From Thermofilaceae archaeon (GTDB lineage Archaea > Thermoproteota > Thermoprotei > Thermofilales > Thermofilaceae), in NCBI GenBank assembly GCA_038731975.1, contig JAVYQJ010000006.1:18411-82410 (forward strand): a stretch of DNA of 64,000 nt. Reading direction: 5' to 3'. The notes under the pieces are model-generated. The model saw only the letters and a program-made list of their open reading frames with translations. It was not told where the DNA came from and made no database searches. Position 1 is the stretch's first letter. The number at the start of each line of letters is the position of its first letter. The position numbers and the translations under genes were made by a program. Below are positions 15,967 to 24,201 of this stretch, one piece after another.

Positions 15967-16637
15967 ACGTGCCCGCCCTTCACCTCCACAAACTTCTTCT
16001 TAACTTTCAGCGCCTCGAAAGACTGTTTCGCGCGGTCTAGGGGTACTGCCTCGTCGTCCACCGCGTGGATTTGTAGAGTGGGTGCGCGCACCCGCTCAGC
16101 CTGGTCGGGCGTCATGAGCATCCCCTCGAAGCCCTCCGGCCGCATCCTCAGAGCACCAAAGTACACGAACTCGCCCTCCTGCCTCCTCTCCAAGCGGCGC
16201 CTCTCGAAGGGCGCGAAGGGGCTTGTGGAGAGGAGGACTAGCGCCGCCACGTCGTCCCTATCCAAGGAGATTCGGGCTGCTATGAAGCCCCCCATACTCA
16301 AGCCGACGAGAGCGAAGCGCGACGCGTCCACCCCCTCGAGGCTCTTCACGTACTTGACCGCGTTCTCCGCATCTTCGACCGCCATCGAGATTCTGAACTC
16401 TTCGAAGGGTAGGGGGGAGTCGCCGTGGCAGCGGTAGTCGAAGCGTAGCACCGCGTAGCCTGCGCTGCAGAGCACACGCGCCAGATCCGTGTACAAACGT
16501 CCAGCCTCGCTCTTATTACCCGTAAAACCGTGCAAAAGCAAGACCGGCTTCGGCTTCTCAACGCCGCTCGGAAGGTGCAGGACACCAGCCAGATTGAAGC
16601 CAGCACTCGGAACCCAGACTAGCTTTTCACCGTTCAC
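15897..16637 (-). CDS. Alpha/beta hydrolase (copy B)
   Basis: 246 residues with GLSMGG nucleophile elbow, HAVDDEAVP acid loop and GGHVFNDYH histidine loop, so the catalytic triad is complete. The lid region (rich in Arg/Glu, ERRRLERRQ) differs from copy A at 9757-10503, while the N-terminal half is almost identical at DNA level, which suggests gene conversion. GTG 16637 lies about 27 nt from a TATA-like cgataaaatgg. A truncated third copy is at 14525. The substrate is unknown; it is perhaps an esterase or acyl thioesterase. Confidence 0.82.
   Translation of the reverse strand: MNGEKLVWVPSAGFNLAGVLHLPSGVEKPKPVLLLHGFTGNKSEAGRLYTDLARVLCSAGYAVLRFDYRCHGDSPLPFEEFRISMAVEDAENAVKYVKSLEGVDASRFALVGLSMGGFIAARISLDRDDVAALVLLSTSPFAPFERRRLERRQEGEFVYFGALRMRPEGFEGMLMTPDQAERVRAPTLQIHAVDDEAVPLDRAKQSFEALKVKKKFVEVKGGHVFNDYHVRRQVEKEILAWIKEHL
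16335..16556. repeat. Partner of the 222-bp hydrolase repeat at 10201-10422
   Basis: About 8 differences over 222 ungapped bases, clustered at three places; it codes for the region from the HGFTGN motif to the central helix. Confidence 0.85.
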
Positions 16638-16732
16638 AGGAGCGGTTGCCAGAACTCGATAAAATGGTTACCGTTACTCCTGCGACGCGGATGCAGCTTC
16701 AAGGGATGTTAAACGGGGACGCGTTGGTCCGG

Positions 16733-18157
16733 CTACCGCTTCTCCTCTCCACCTTTCTGCTCCCTCTCACTCGGGGGTACGACGAAGATCTCGTCTCCCA
16801 CGATCATGAAGGCGAGGCGGCGCTTCTCGATCCAAGGCTTTTCGCCGAGGTACTCCTTGAACGTGTCGTTGCTGAGGATAAGAGCCCCCTGCTTCTCCGC
16901 GATGCTGATGATGAAGGCGTCCGCAGAAGTCCTGGCTGGAGCCTCGTAGAGAACGCCCCGCGCGCGCAGGCTGTCCAGCGTGAACGGATCATCGATGTGG
17001 TGCTTCAGCGAGGCATCAACCACCACGAGAGGGGTGTAACCTTTCTCTCGAGCCCAGTTAACCGCCAAGAGGATGTTCCTCGCCCGCGGCCTCCCCAAGC
17101 TGTCGCGAGCAGCGTAAGCCACGTTCGAACCATCGATCACAACCACCCAGCCGGAGATCCCGGGCACCCCAGCTCCAGCGCCCAGCTTCGGCGCCTCGAC
17201 TCTCGCGCGCCCCACCTCCTCCACCTGCGCTTCAACCCGGCGGGGTGCGAGCTCTGCAGACCTCAACCTCCCCTCCAGCAGCCTCAACTGATCCTCCAGC
17301 CTCGAAGCCCTCCTCGAGGCCCTCACCGCAACGGTTAGCGAGATCAGCGTGAGCAAGGCAAGTAAGGCTAGAGCCACCGGGAAGTACTCCAGCCTCATCC
17401 TAGAGATCAAGCTAGAAAATTCGTTTTTCAAGGCAGAAACATCTCTCTCTATGTTAGAGACTCTTCTCTCTATGTTGGAGACTCCGCTGGAAAGATCTCT
17501 TTCCAGCCTGTCGATTCTTACGGTAACGTTAGAGAGGCCCCGCTCCAGGCTGGAAACTTTTGTTGAAATGCTGGAGAGCTCCTCCCTCATGTTGCCCAGC
17601 ACCACGGGAGTTAGCGGCTCACCCGCGTAGGCGTCCAGCGAAGTACCAACCGCTCTGATCATCAAGTTACCCCTAAGCTTCTCATACAGAATATTGCCGC
17701 CCACGATGCCAGCTAGGTAAGATCTTCCCGCCGGAGCATCTGTGTCGACGCGCATGTATGGGTGTATTGCACCTTCCTTTTCAAGTTGGATAACTATGAA
17801 AAACGGTGTGAAATTAATCATTAAGTCTGGTATATCTACCGTAAGCCATATATTTTGTTGGAGAAAAAGTTCCGCTCTATAAACGAAATATGTTCTTAGG
17901 TTAGGATCCCAGACCTCAATACGTAAGACCCCATTTCCCCATGCATCAAGGTATACTCTTATAGCCGTCAGAACCCAGGGAAGGCTAGGCGGTGTAAATT
18001 CGACCGCGTAGACAACCCCTCTCGTGAAGTCATAATAAGTATCTGGCTCCCCGTCATCGTACTTCAGCTCGATCGCGGGGTAGGCGGAAGACTCTAAGGT
18101 CGCGGACAGAATGAGGATAATTACTGCGAAGACAGGAAACGCGCGCGACTTGACCAC
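16733..18157 (-). CDS. Membrane-anchored NYN/PIN-like ribonuclease with extracellular sensor-like domain
   Basis: 474 residues. Order: signal or anchor segment (1-25), a beta-rich ectodomain (26-190), a heptad coiled coil (about 190-255), one membrane helix (258-278), a cytoplasmic coiled coil (280-325) and an NYN domain of the Zc3h12a-like type (336-450). The acidic residues of the nuclease are D342 (VIDGSN), D381 (VVVDAS), D413 (SADAFI) and D431 (SNDTF). GTG 18157 was chosen because the hydrophobic segment starts there and an AT-rich box (18177-18190) lies 26 nt upstream; a longer frame to 18367 would overlap the GH20 gene. The extracytoplasmic domain may control RNA cleavage inside the cell; this is inference. 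The ectodomain part is less GC-rich than its surroundings. Confidence 0.78.
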   Translation of the reverse strand: MVKSRAFPVFAVIILILSATLESSAYPAIELKYDDGEPDTYYDFTRGVVYAVEFTPPSLPWVLTAIRVYLDAWGNGVLRIEVWDPNLRTYFVYRAELFLQQNIWLTVDIPDLMINFTPFFIVIQLEKEGAIHPYMRVDTDAPAGRSYLAGIVGGNILYEKLRGNLMIRAVGTSLDAYAGEPLTPVVLGNMREELSSISTKVSSLERGLSNVTVRIDRLERDLSSGVSNIERRVSNIERDVSALKNEFSSLISRMRLEYFPVALALLALLTLISLTVAVRASRRASRLEDQLRLLEGRLRSAELAPRRVEAQVEEVGRARVEAPKLGAGAGVPGISGWVVVIDGSNVAYAARDSLGRPRARNILLAVNWAREKGYTPLVVVDASLKHHIDDPFTLDSLRARGVLYEAPARTSADAFIISIAEKQGALILSNDTFKEYLGEKPWIEKRRLAFMIVGDEIFVVPPSEREQKGGEEKR

Positions 18158-18176
18158 GCTTTCAAGTGCTCGGGCT

Positions 18177-18190
18177 GAAAATAAAAACTT
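18177..18190 (-). promoter_or_regulatory. TATA-like box of the NYN ribonuclease gene
   Basis: gaaaataaaaactt on the plus strand (aagtttttattttc on the coding strand), centred 26 nt upstream of GTG 18157, fits a leaderless start. Confidence 0.5.
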
Positions 18191-18249
18191 AGCTATCGAT
18201 TCTACACTTTGATGTTTTTTAACTCTCTTCAATGGATGATGGAAACTGT

Positions 18250-19902
18250 TTAGGGGCTTTGGAGGCGCTCTGCCCCAACCTTCTTCTCCAGCTCCAGTAC
18301 TGCTGCAGCACTGTAGAAGCGCGTGTAGACTCTGGCGAGGTTTGCGGGTTTGCGCTCGCTCAGCCACAGGTCGGCGTAGAGGCTCGCTAAGCCCAGGAAG
18401 TCCGCCACCGTTGCTCTACCCTCCACCTTCCGCAACCCGACCTCTAGGCAGCGCTTGATGAACTCCAAGTCGCGGGGCAGGCTGACCCTCCCGGCCATCT
18501 CGAGCGCCTTCCTCCACTCCTCGTACACCGGCAGGTTGTGCACCTCCTCAGTGGGTGAGAAGAGCACCCGCTTGATGAAGTTCGCTACCGCACCCTTACC
18601 GAAGCTCTTCCTCACCTCGAGGATTTCGCAAGGTTCACCGGTCAAGGCCAGCCACTTCTCCTCCCAGTTGCCGGAGCCTTCGGCGTACTCCATCGCCGCC
18701 AGGATGAGCGGGTAGAGGAAGGAGTAGAGGCACTCCTCCCCGTCGTCCCCCCACGCCGTGACCATGAACCCCTTGACCCCCTCCTCTCGGGCGGCCTGAA
18801 GGAAGTTTTTCACGTTGGTGAGGGCCGTCTCGAAGTCGGGGTAGTACTTGTTCCAGTTCCACAAGCCGGGGCAGGCGATCTGCTCGTAACCCCTCTCCTT
18901 GAAGAGCCTGATCTTCTCCCTGAAGTACTCGACGGTGCCGGGGGTGTAGTCCCAGTTGGCTATCAAGCACTCCCTCCACGCCGGGTTCTCCAGGATCGCC
19001 TTCCAGAGCTCCCTCTCCGTCTCCCGCAGGTACATTCCGGCGATCATGTCCCCCCAGATGATCGGGGTCTTGCCCTTCCCCTTGGCGATCTCGATGAGCC
19101 TGGAGTGGTGCTCCGCGTAGAGGCGCGGCCCCTCGAACTTGAGGAGCTTGTCGAGGCTCCTCCCCCTGCCCAGCGCCCACGTCTCGTCGCCCCCGATGTG
19201 GATGTACTTCGAATCGGTCTTGCTGGCCGCCTCCTCGAGCAACTCCTCTGCGAACCTCCTCGCCTCAGGGTCGCTGACGTTCAGGCAGCCCTCCTCGGGG
19301 CGATGCCACTCGCTGAACTTCCAGTACTTCGGCAGGGTTAGGATCCACTCCATGTGACCGCAAAGCTCGAGGGATGGGAAGACCTCGATCCCCAGCCTCT
19401 TCCCGTACTCGACGATCTCCCTCCACTCCTCGTTGGTGTACCTGCCCCTCTTGAAACCGATGTCGGGGTACTTGTCCCACGGGAAGAGGTCCTCAACGTA
19501 GATCGCGAGGTAGTTGTACTTGAGGAGGAAGAGCCACCTCAGCAGCTTCTTCAGCTCCCCCACGGTGGCAACGCCGCCGCGGGCGACGTCCAGGTGGAAG
19601 CCCCTGAAGCTGAAGCGGAGCTGCTCGTGCACTTCGACGTCTGGGATGCGGCAGCAACCCCCCTGCAGAACGAGCTGTATCAGGGTGGCCCGCCAGATGG
19701 CTGGATCCCCCCAAGCCTCGACGTACCCCTCCCTCACGTTGATCCCGCAGCCCGGTCTCTCAACGACTTTGATCTCCCACGATCCACGCGGTATACCAAA
19801 CTCCTCCATCAGGAAACCGTCCATGTTCGAGAATCCATCGAACTCGAACCATCTACCCCTGTACTCCAGCTTCACCGGTTCGGGCACAACCAGAGGCTCC
19901 AT
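18250..19902 (-). CDS. GH20 beta-N-acetylhexosaminidase
   Basis: 550 residues. The N-terminal ~95 residues form the small alpha/beta domain common in GH20, and the TIM barrel starts with GFHLDVARGG (101-110). The catalytic Asp-Glu pair is D239-E240 in HIGGDETW, where Glu protonates the glycosidic bond and Asp assists the substrate acetamido group. It releases terminal GlcNAc/GalNAc. There is no signal peptide, so it probably acts inside the cell on imported oligosaccharides. The C-terminal ~150 residues are helical. ThuA-like and GH123-like genes elsewhere in the window fit amino-sugar use. Confidence 0.88.
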   Translation of the reverse strand: MEPLVVPEPVKLEYRGRWFEFDGFSNMDGFLMEEFGIPRGSWEIKVVERPGCGINVREGYVEAWGDPAIWRATLIQLVLQGGCCRIPDVEVHEQLRFSFRGFHLDVARGGVATVGELKKLLRWLFLLKYNYLAIYVEDLFPWDKYPDIGFKRGRYTNEEWREIVEYGKRLGIEVFPSLELCGHMEWILTLPKYWKFSEWHRPEEGCLNVSDPEARRFAEELLEEAASKTDSKYIHIGGDETWALGRGRSLDKLLKFEGPRLYAEHHSRLIEIAKGKGKTPIIWGDMIAGMYLRETERELWKAILENPAWRECLIANWDYTPGTVEYFREKIRLFKERGYEQIACPGLWNWNKYYPDFETALTNVKNFLQAAREEGVKGFMVTAWGDDGEECLYSFLYPLILAAMEYAEGSGNWEEKWLALTGEPCEILEVRKSFGKGAVANFIKRVLFSPTEEVHNLPVYEEWRKALEMAGRVSLPRDLEFIKRCLEVGLRKVEGRATVADFLGLASLYADLWLSERKPANLARVYTRFYSAAAVLELEKKVGAERLQSP

Positions 19903-20007
19903 CGCTCTGCTGAGGATAGGGTCCTACAAAACGGTTGCTCTCAGCGCAACGGCGGGCTCGGTGCGGTCAGGAGGAGAGTGTGAATGGGGTTGATCCTTGA
20001 GGGGCGG

Positions 20008-20676
20008 CTACTCCAGCCTCATGGCCCAGAGCAGACCCCCCATCAGGTGCTTCTGGAACCACTCCTGCCTCCACGTCCAAGTGAAGTGGCCGAAGGCGGT
20101 GTAGAAGACCCTGCCCCGACCGAAGTCGTGGCACCAGGCCAGCGCGTAGTCGTTGTCGGGCCTCGTCCCCTTGCTCAAGTCCACCGAGCTGTTGTCGAGG
20201 CTGATCAGCACGTTCGTCCTGCTCCTACTCCACTCCTTGAACGTGTAAACCTCCTCGAGCGTTTCGAAGGTTTGGGGCAGGTGCCTCGTCGACGGGTGGT
20301 TGGGGTTCTCCACCCTAGCCCTGATAACCTGCGTCCACGGGTGCGCGAGGAAGTAGCCGCCAAGCATTTCGCCGTACTCCTTGAACGCGTAGAAGGTGTC
20401 AGCGGCGTTGTGGACTCCCACGAAGCCACCCCCGCTCCTGACGAAGTCTATCAGCGCGCGTTTCTGCTCATCGCTGAGCGGCAGCTCCCCCGTCGTGAGG
20501 AAGACGATACCCGCGTACTCCCTCAACCGCTCAGGGTCGAGGTCGGCCGGCTCCTCCGTCGCGAAAACCTCGAACCTTCCGCTCCGCTCCCCCAGCTTGA
20601 CTAGAACCTCAACCGCCGTAGGGATGTAGCTGTGCCTAAAACCCGCCGCATGCGTAAACACGAGTACCCTTCTCAC
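20008..20676 (-). CDS. ThuA-like (trehalose utilisation family) protein
   Basis: About 222 residues with the class I glutamine-amidotransferase-like fold of ThuA: start VLVFTHAAGFRHS, then GIVFLTTG, FVRSGGGFVGVHNAAD and a FGRGRVFYTAFGH end. ThuA proteins act in disaccharide use and some are keto-sugar enzymes; the reaction here is not known. GTG 20676 lies about 26 nt from the TATA-like gtaaaaatg; TTG 20682 is an alternative. It is on the same strand as the GH20 gene downstream (105-nt gap), which supports a carbohydrate role. Confidence 0.8.
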   Translation of the reverse strand: MRRVLVFTHAAGFRHSYIPTAVEVLVKLGERSGRFEVFATEEPADLDPERLREYAGIVFLTTGELPLSDEQKRALIDFVRSGGGFVGVHNAADTFYAFKEYGEMLGGYFLAHPWTQVIRARVENPNHPSTRHLPQTFETLEEVYTFKEWSRSRTNVLISLDNSSVDLSKGTRPDNDYALAWCHDFGRGRVFYTAFGHFTWTWRQEWFQKHLMGGLLWAMRLE

Positions 20677-20739
20677 GCGCAATCAGCGGCTCCTCCCGTA
20701 AAAATGCGTAACGCGCCCCACTTGGGAGGCTGATGGAGC

Positions 20740-21303
20740 TCATTCTATCGGCTTTTTAAGCTCGTACGGCTTCCAACCGAGCTTCTCGCGGAACTGGTTG
20801 ATCAACTCGACCGACTTCAGCTTCTCCTCTTTCGGCATCTGCCTCGACTTCAGGACGCCCATGAATAGGGCGTAGAGCCTCGCGTTGATCGTAGCCTTCG
20901 AAACGCCGAACTGCAGGTCCTCCTCGAGCTCCCTCAAAATGCCGGCCACCTCCTCGCTGTGGGACAACCCCTTCGGACCGATGTCTTTGACGCTTCGGCC
21001 CAGGTAGAGGTGCCCCTTCTCGACCACTAGGGCTTTCCCGTCCTCGAAGGTGATCCTGCCCTTCGCTACACGGTCGTAAAAGGTCCAGGCCTCGTAGGCG
21101 TGCGGAGCTAGCTCCCTAAGCCTGATTAGGACGTAGCGGCGTATCTCATCCGTGCTCATGCCGTCGTACGCCCTCTGCTCGACCTCCCTGGCGATCTCCT
21201 GTGCAACCTCTACCGGTGCACCGGCCGCAACGCACGCCTCGTAAATTTTCTGAGGGTTGAAGTCCTCCAGTGCCCCACTCCTCTTCCTAACCCTTTTCGC
21301 CAT
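20740..21303 (-). CDS. ATP-cone domain protein
   Basis: 187 residues. The first ~90 (VRKRSGALEDFNPQKI..., then RRYVLIRLRELAPHAYEAW) form an ATP-cone, the nucleotide-binding module of NrdR and ribonucleotide reductases. The rest is a helical extension with no catalytic motif, so a stand-alone nucleotide sensor is likely. Such proteins are common in Thermoproteota and their partner is unknown. ATG 21303 is 25 nt from the TATA-like gttaaaatg (21324-21332), which fits leaderless transcription. Confidence 0.72.
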   Translation of the reverse strand: MAKRVRKRSGALEDFNPQKIYEACVAAGAPVEVAQEIAREVEQRAYDGMSTDEIRRYVLIRLRELAPHAYEAWTFYDRVAKGRITFEDGKALVVEKGHLYLGRSVKDIGPKGLSHSEEVAGILRELEEDLQFGVSKATINARLYALFMGVLKSRQMPKEEKLKSVELINQFREKLGWKPYELKKPIE

Positions 21304-21341
21304 ACGTATACAGCGCGCGGGTGGTTAAAATGGAAAGCGGG

Positions 21342-22079
21342 CTATGCAGATATCAGCTCGTAGACCTTGTCCTCCAGCTTCTGGAACTCGGGGGAGCGCC
21401 TATCTCTCGGCCTGGGAAGGTCGACCTCGATGATCCCGCGGATCTTCGCTGGCCTCGGTGTGAGGATGACGACGCGGTCGGCCATGAAGATGGCCTCGTC
21501 GACGCTGTGGGTCACCATGATTATGGCCCGGACGGTTGTGACCTTTAGGGTCCAAAGGTCGAGGATCTCGGTCCTCAGCGACTCGGCGGTGAGCGGGTCG
21601 AGGTTGGAGAAGGGCTCGTCCATCAGCAGGATCTTCGGCTCTACGGCTAGCGCGCGGGCAATGTTCACCCTCTGCTTCATCCCCCCGCTCAGCTCCCTCG
21701 GGTAGAAGTCCTCGAAGGCCTGCAAACCGGTTAGGGAGAGGTACTTGTGCGCTCTCTCTCGTGCCTCCCTCCAGCTCATCCCGTTCGCCCTCAGCGGGAG
21801 AGCGACGTTGTCGAGGACCGTGAGCCAGGGGAGGAGCGTGGGGAACTGGAAGATGAAGCCCACCCTAGGCGTTTTATCGTGAATGACGATCCTCCCGCCG
21901 TCCGGCTTCTCGACGCCGGCAATGATCCTCAGGAGGGTTGTCTTCCCGCAACCCGAGGGGCCGAGGATCGCGATGAACTCCTCCCCCACCTCCAGGCTTA
22001 TGCCATCGAGCACTTGGACTACGTTCCCACCCTGCCTGAACGATTTCCTGACGTCCTCGATTGAGAGCACGGGGATCAC
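21342..22079 (-). CDS. ABC transporter ATPase, nitrate/sulfonate/taurine type
   Basis: 245 residues with all ATPase motifs: Walker A GPSGCGKTT, Q-loop FQFPTLLPW, signature LSGGMKQR, Walker B ILLMDEPFSNLD and the switch His in MVTHSVDEA. The WL and LLPWLTVLDNVALPL sequence style is that of NitT/TauT-type importers. GTG 22079 overlaps the permease stop by 4 nt, so they are coupled. The C-terminal AAA-associated domain often fused to such ATPases is absent here but exists as a separate gene at 23641. Confidence 0.88.
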   Translation of the reverse strand: MIPVLSIEDVRKSFRQGGNVVQVLDGISLEVGEEFIAILGPSGCGKTTLLRIIAGVEKPDGGRIVIHDKTPRVGFIFQFPTLLPWLTVLDNVALPLRANGMSWREARERAHKYLSLTGLQAFEDFYPRELSGGMKQRVNIARALAVEPKILLMDEPFSNLDPLTAESLRTEILDLWTLKVTTVRAIIMVTHSVDEAIFMADRVVILTPRPAKIRGIIEVDLPRPRDRRSPEFQKLEDKVYELISA

Positions 22080-23590
22080 TCCACACCACCGCCGTACCGG
22101 CTCTCAACCCACTCGAAAACCCTCCTCCAAAAAGTCTTGTTCACCGCTACGATCACGAGAGAGAGGACGAGTGCAGAGAGCGCCACCCCGGCGTAGTCCC
22201 CGGCGTAGGCAGCCCTGTTGAGCGCTGCTCCAGCGCCACCCAGGTCGATGACACGGTCGCCCAGCTCCACGTACTCAGCCGCTACCGCGGAGTTCCACGC
22301 GCCGCCCCAGGCGCTGAGGGCTCCTGCCGCGAGGGAGGGCATGAGCATTGGAGCGAATATCATCCTCATGAACCACCAGCCCCGGATTCGGTAAACCTTT
22401 GCCATCTCGTCGAGCTCCCTCCTGATCGAGCTTACCCCGTAGATGAGCAGATTGAAGAAGAGGTACCACGCCGAACCCTGGAGGAAGACGATCGCAGAGA
22501 CGATGTGGGGGCCGAGAGGGCTCCCCACAGCGATGCCAGCCAAGAGCGGCCACCAGATCACAGCGGGTATGGAGGCGAGAACTTCACCGGCGAGAATGAC
22601 CAGCTGGCCAGTCCACGCGCTGGCGTAGACTGCGTACGCGGCCAGCAGCGAAATCGCTACGCCGAGCGATACGATGGCTGCCACTCGGGCGAGCGAGACC
22701 GGGATCCCGAGCACAACGTCGAATACGTCCGAAGGAACGCCATGTGCCGGAGCGCTCGAGGCCGAAGCGCCCGCTACCGCGTGCAGGAGTAGGGCGAGCA
22801 GCACTGCTGCAACCGCTAGGCCTGCGTAACGCGGCAGGCTCACCCCTACCCTCAGGCTCATGATCGCGCTGCTCAAAGCCGTCCAGAGCTTCGAGACGGC
22901 GCTGCGGACAACTGCGTACGCGGCCGGTACGCCGGGGAGCTGGTAGCCTAGGATCCCCGCGCAGGCGGGGTTCCAGAGGAGCAGGTAGGTGGCCAGTATG
23001 ACGGCTATGAGCGTGGCTACGCCGGCCTGGAAGCTCAGGGCGTCCCCTCGCGCGAACGCCTCCATGATGAACGTCCCGAGCCCGAGCAGCCTGTGCTCCT
23101 CCTCACCCATCGAGATGACCTCGGAGGAGGTTAGGAAGAACCAGCCGCCGGCCCACGAAACCAGGCTGTTCGCGATCAGCGAGTTCCTCGCGGCTGGAAC
23201 GCAGATGTAGAAGAACGTTGCCGCCCTCCCCAAGCCGTAGACCTTCGCCATCTCGAAGAGGCCCGGCTCAAGGCTCTTAACGGACGTGTAGACGCCGAAG
23301 ATCATGTTCCAGACCTGGCTAGTGACGATGAGGAACACAGCTGCAGCCTCCTGCCCCAGCCCGGGGGGTAGGGTGGCCACGAAGAAGGCTAGAGCCGCGG
23401 GGAAGAAGCCGAGGATGGGGATCGACTGCAGCACGTCCAGGACCGGTAGGAGAACCCTTTCGACACCCCTGCTGCGCGCCATCCATACGCCCACGGTGAG
23501 GGAGATCAGCAGGGAGATCAAGTAGGCTAAGAACATCCTGAACGTGCTGAGCGCCGCGCACAGCAGCAGGTAGAGCACAGTCAGCGCCAC
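22076..23590 (-). CDS. ABC importer permease with two fused permease domains
   Basis: 504 residues with about 12 membrane helices. It contains two binding-protein-dependent permease units in tandem: the first has an EAA-like loop (FEMAKVYGLGRAATFFYICVP), the second a matching LDEMAKVYRIRGWWFMRMIFAP. Both halves of the channel are therefore one polypeptide. It works with the ATPase encoded just downstream; no binding protein gene is nearby. GTG 23590 lies 23 nt from the TATA-like box shared with the divergent gene at 23641. Confidence 0.85.
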   Translation of the reverse strand: MALTVLYLLLCAALSTFRMFLAYLISLLISLTVGVWMARSRGVERVLLPVLDVLQSIPILGFFPAALAFFVATLPPGLGQEAAAVFLIVTSQVWNMIFGVYTSVKSLEPGLFEMAKVYGLGRAATFFYICVPAARNSLIANSLVSWAGGWFFLTSSEVISMGEEEHRLLGLGTFIMEAFARGDALSFQAGVATLIAVILATYLLLWNPACAGILGYQLPGVPAAYAVVRSAVSKLWTALSSAIMSLRVGVSLPRYAGLAVAAVLLALLLHAVAGASASSAPAHGVPSDVFDVVLGIPVSLARVAAIVSLGVAISLLAAYAVYASAWTGQLVILAGEVLASIPAVIWWPLLAGIAVGSPLGPHIVSAIVFLQGSAWYLFFNLLIYGVSSIRRELDEMAKVYRIRGWWFMRMIFAPMLMPSLAAGALSAWGGAWNSAVAAEYVELGDRVIDLGGAGAALNRAAYAGDYAGVALSALVLSLVIVAVNKTFWRRVFEWVESRYGGGVE

Positions 23591-23607
23591 ATCGGCTTTC
23601 CAGCAAC

Positions 23608-23617
23608 CTTTAAAAAT
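23608..23617. promoter_or_regulatory. Shared TATA-like box of divergent genes
   Basis: ctttaaaaat is centred 23 nt from GTG 23590 (minus) and 28 nt from GTG 23641 (plus). An AGGAGG follows on the plus side. Both genes belong to the same transporter system. Confidence 0.6.
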
Positions 23618-23640
23618 GTCACCTATATTCAGGAGGCAAG

Positions 23641-24201
23641 GTGGTGGAGGGGGTGGATCAGGGCGATAGCAGTAGACGGGGGAGGCAAGTCCTCCCCCCT
23701 GACGTGACCCCCGATCACGTGTTGGGCCTCGTGGAGCTGCTTCACAGTCTAGGCAGCGGGATCGACTCCATGTACGTGGGTGATGCCATAAGCGAAGACG
23801 TGAGCATGCTCCCCCACGCGATCGACGTCGCGGAAGCTCTGGGCTTGATCGCGCAGAGGGAGGGCAACCTTGAACTCACCGATAGGGGGAGGCAGGTTGC
23901 TAGTGGCAACCCGAAGACCGTCAAGAGGCTCCTCCAGGAGGTGGTTCTCCGGCTCGAGCCCTTCAACGAGATCGTAGAGAAGTTGAGAGAGAAGAGCGAA
24001 ATGCCAGTGGAGGAATTCGAAGAAATCCTCGAGAAAGTGTACCCAACCCAGCTGGAGCAGGCTAAGCATAACATCCTCGTGTGGGGAGCCTTCCTCGGGC
24101 TCTTCAAGATGAGCGAGGACGACGAGAGGATTGTAGCAATCCACATACCCAGAGCGAGGGAAACGCAGGGTAGGGCTAGAGGAGGCGAGCATCAGGCTTA
24201 A
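23641..24201 (+). CDS. Stand-alone AAA-associated C-terminal domain protein
   Basis: 186 residues resembling the 'C-terminal AAA-associated domain' normally fused behind NitT/TauT ABC ATPases: VLGLVELLHSLG near the start, then a SMLPHAIDVAEALGLI and NLELTDRGRQVASG winged-helix-like section, and a long helical end. Here it is a separate gene, divergent from the permease/ATPase operon by a 50-nt gap that contains one TATA-like box. It may be a regulatory subunit of the transporter or its transcription regulator. Its last 26 nt overlap the convergent Nre gene. Confidence 0.65.
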   Translation: MVEGVDQGDSSRRGRQVLPPDVTPDHVLGLVELLHSLGSGIDSMYVGDAISEDVSMLPHAIDVAEALGLIAQREGNLELTDRGRQVASGNPKTVKRLLQEVVLRLEPFNEIVEKLREKSEMPVEEFEEILEKVYPTQLEQAKHNILVWGAFLGLFKMSEDDERIVAIHIPRARETQGRARGGEHQA

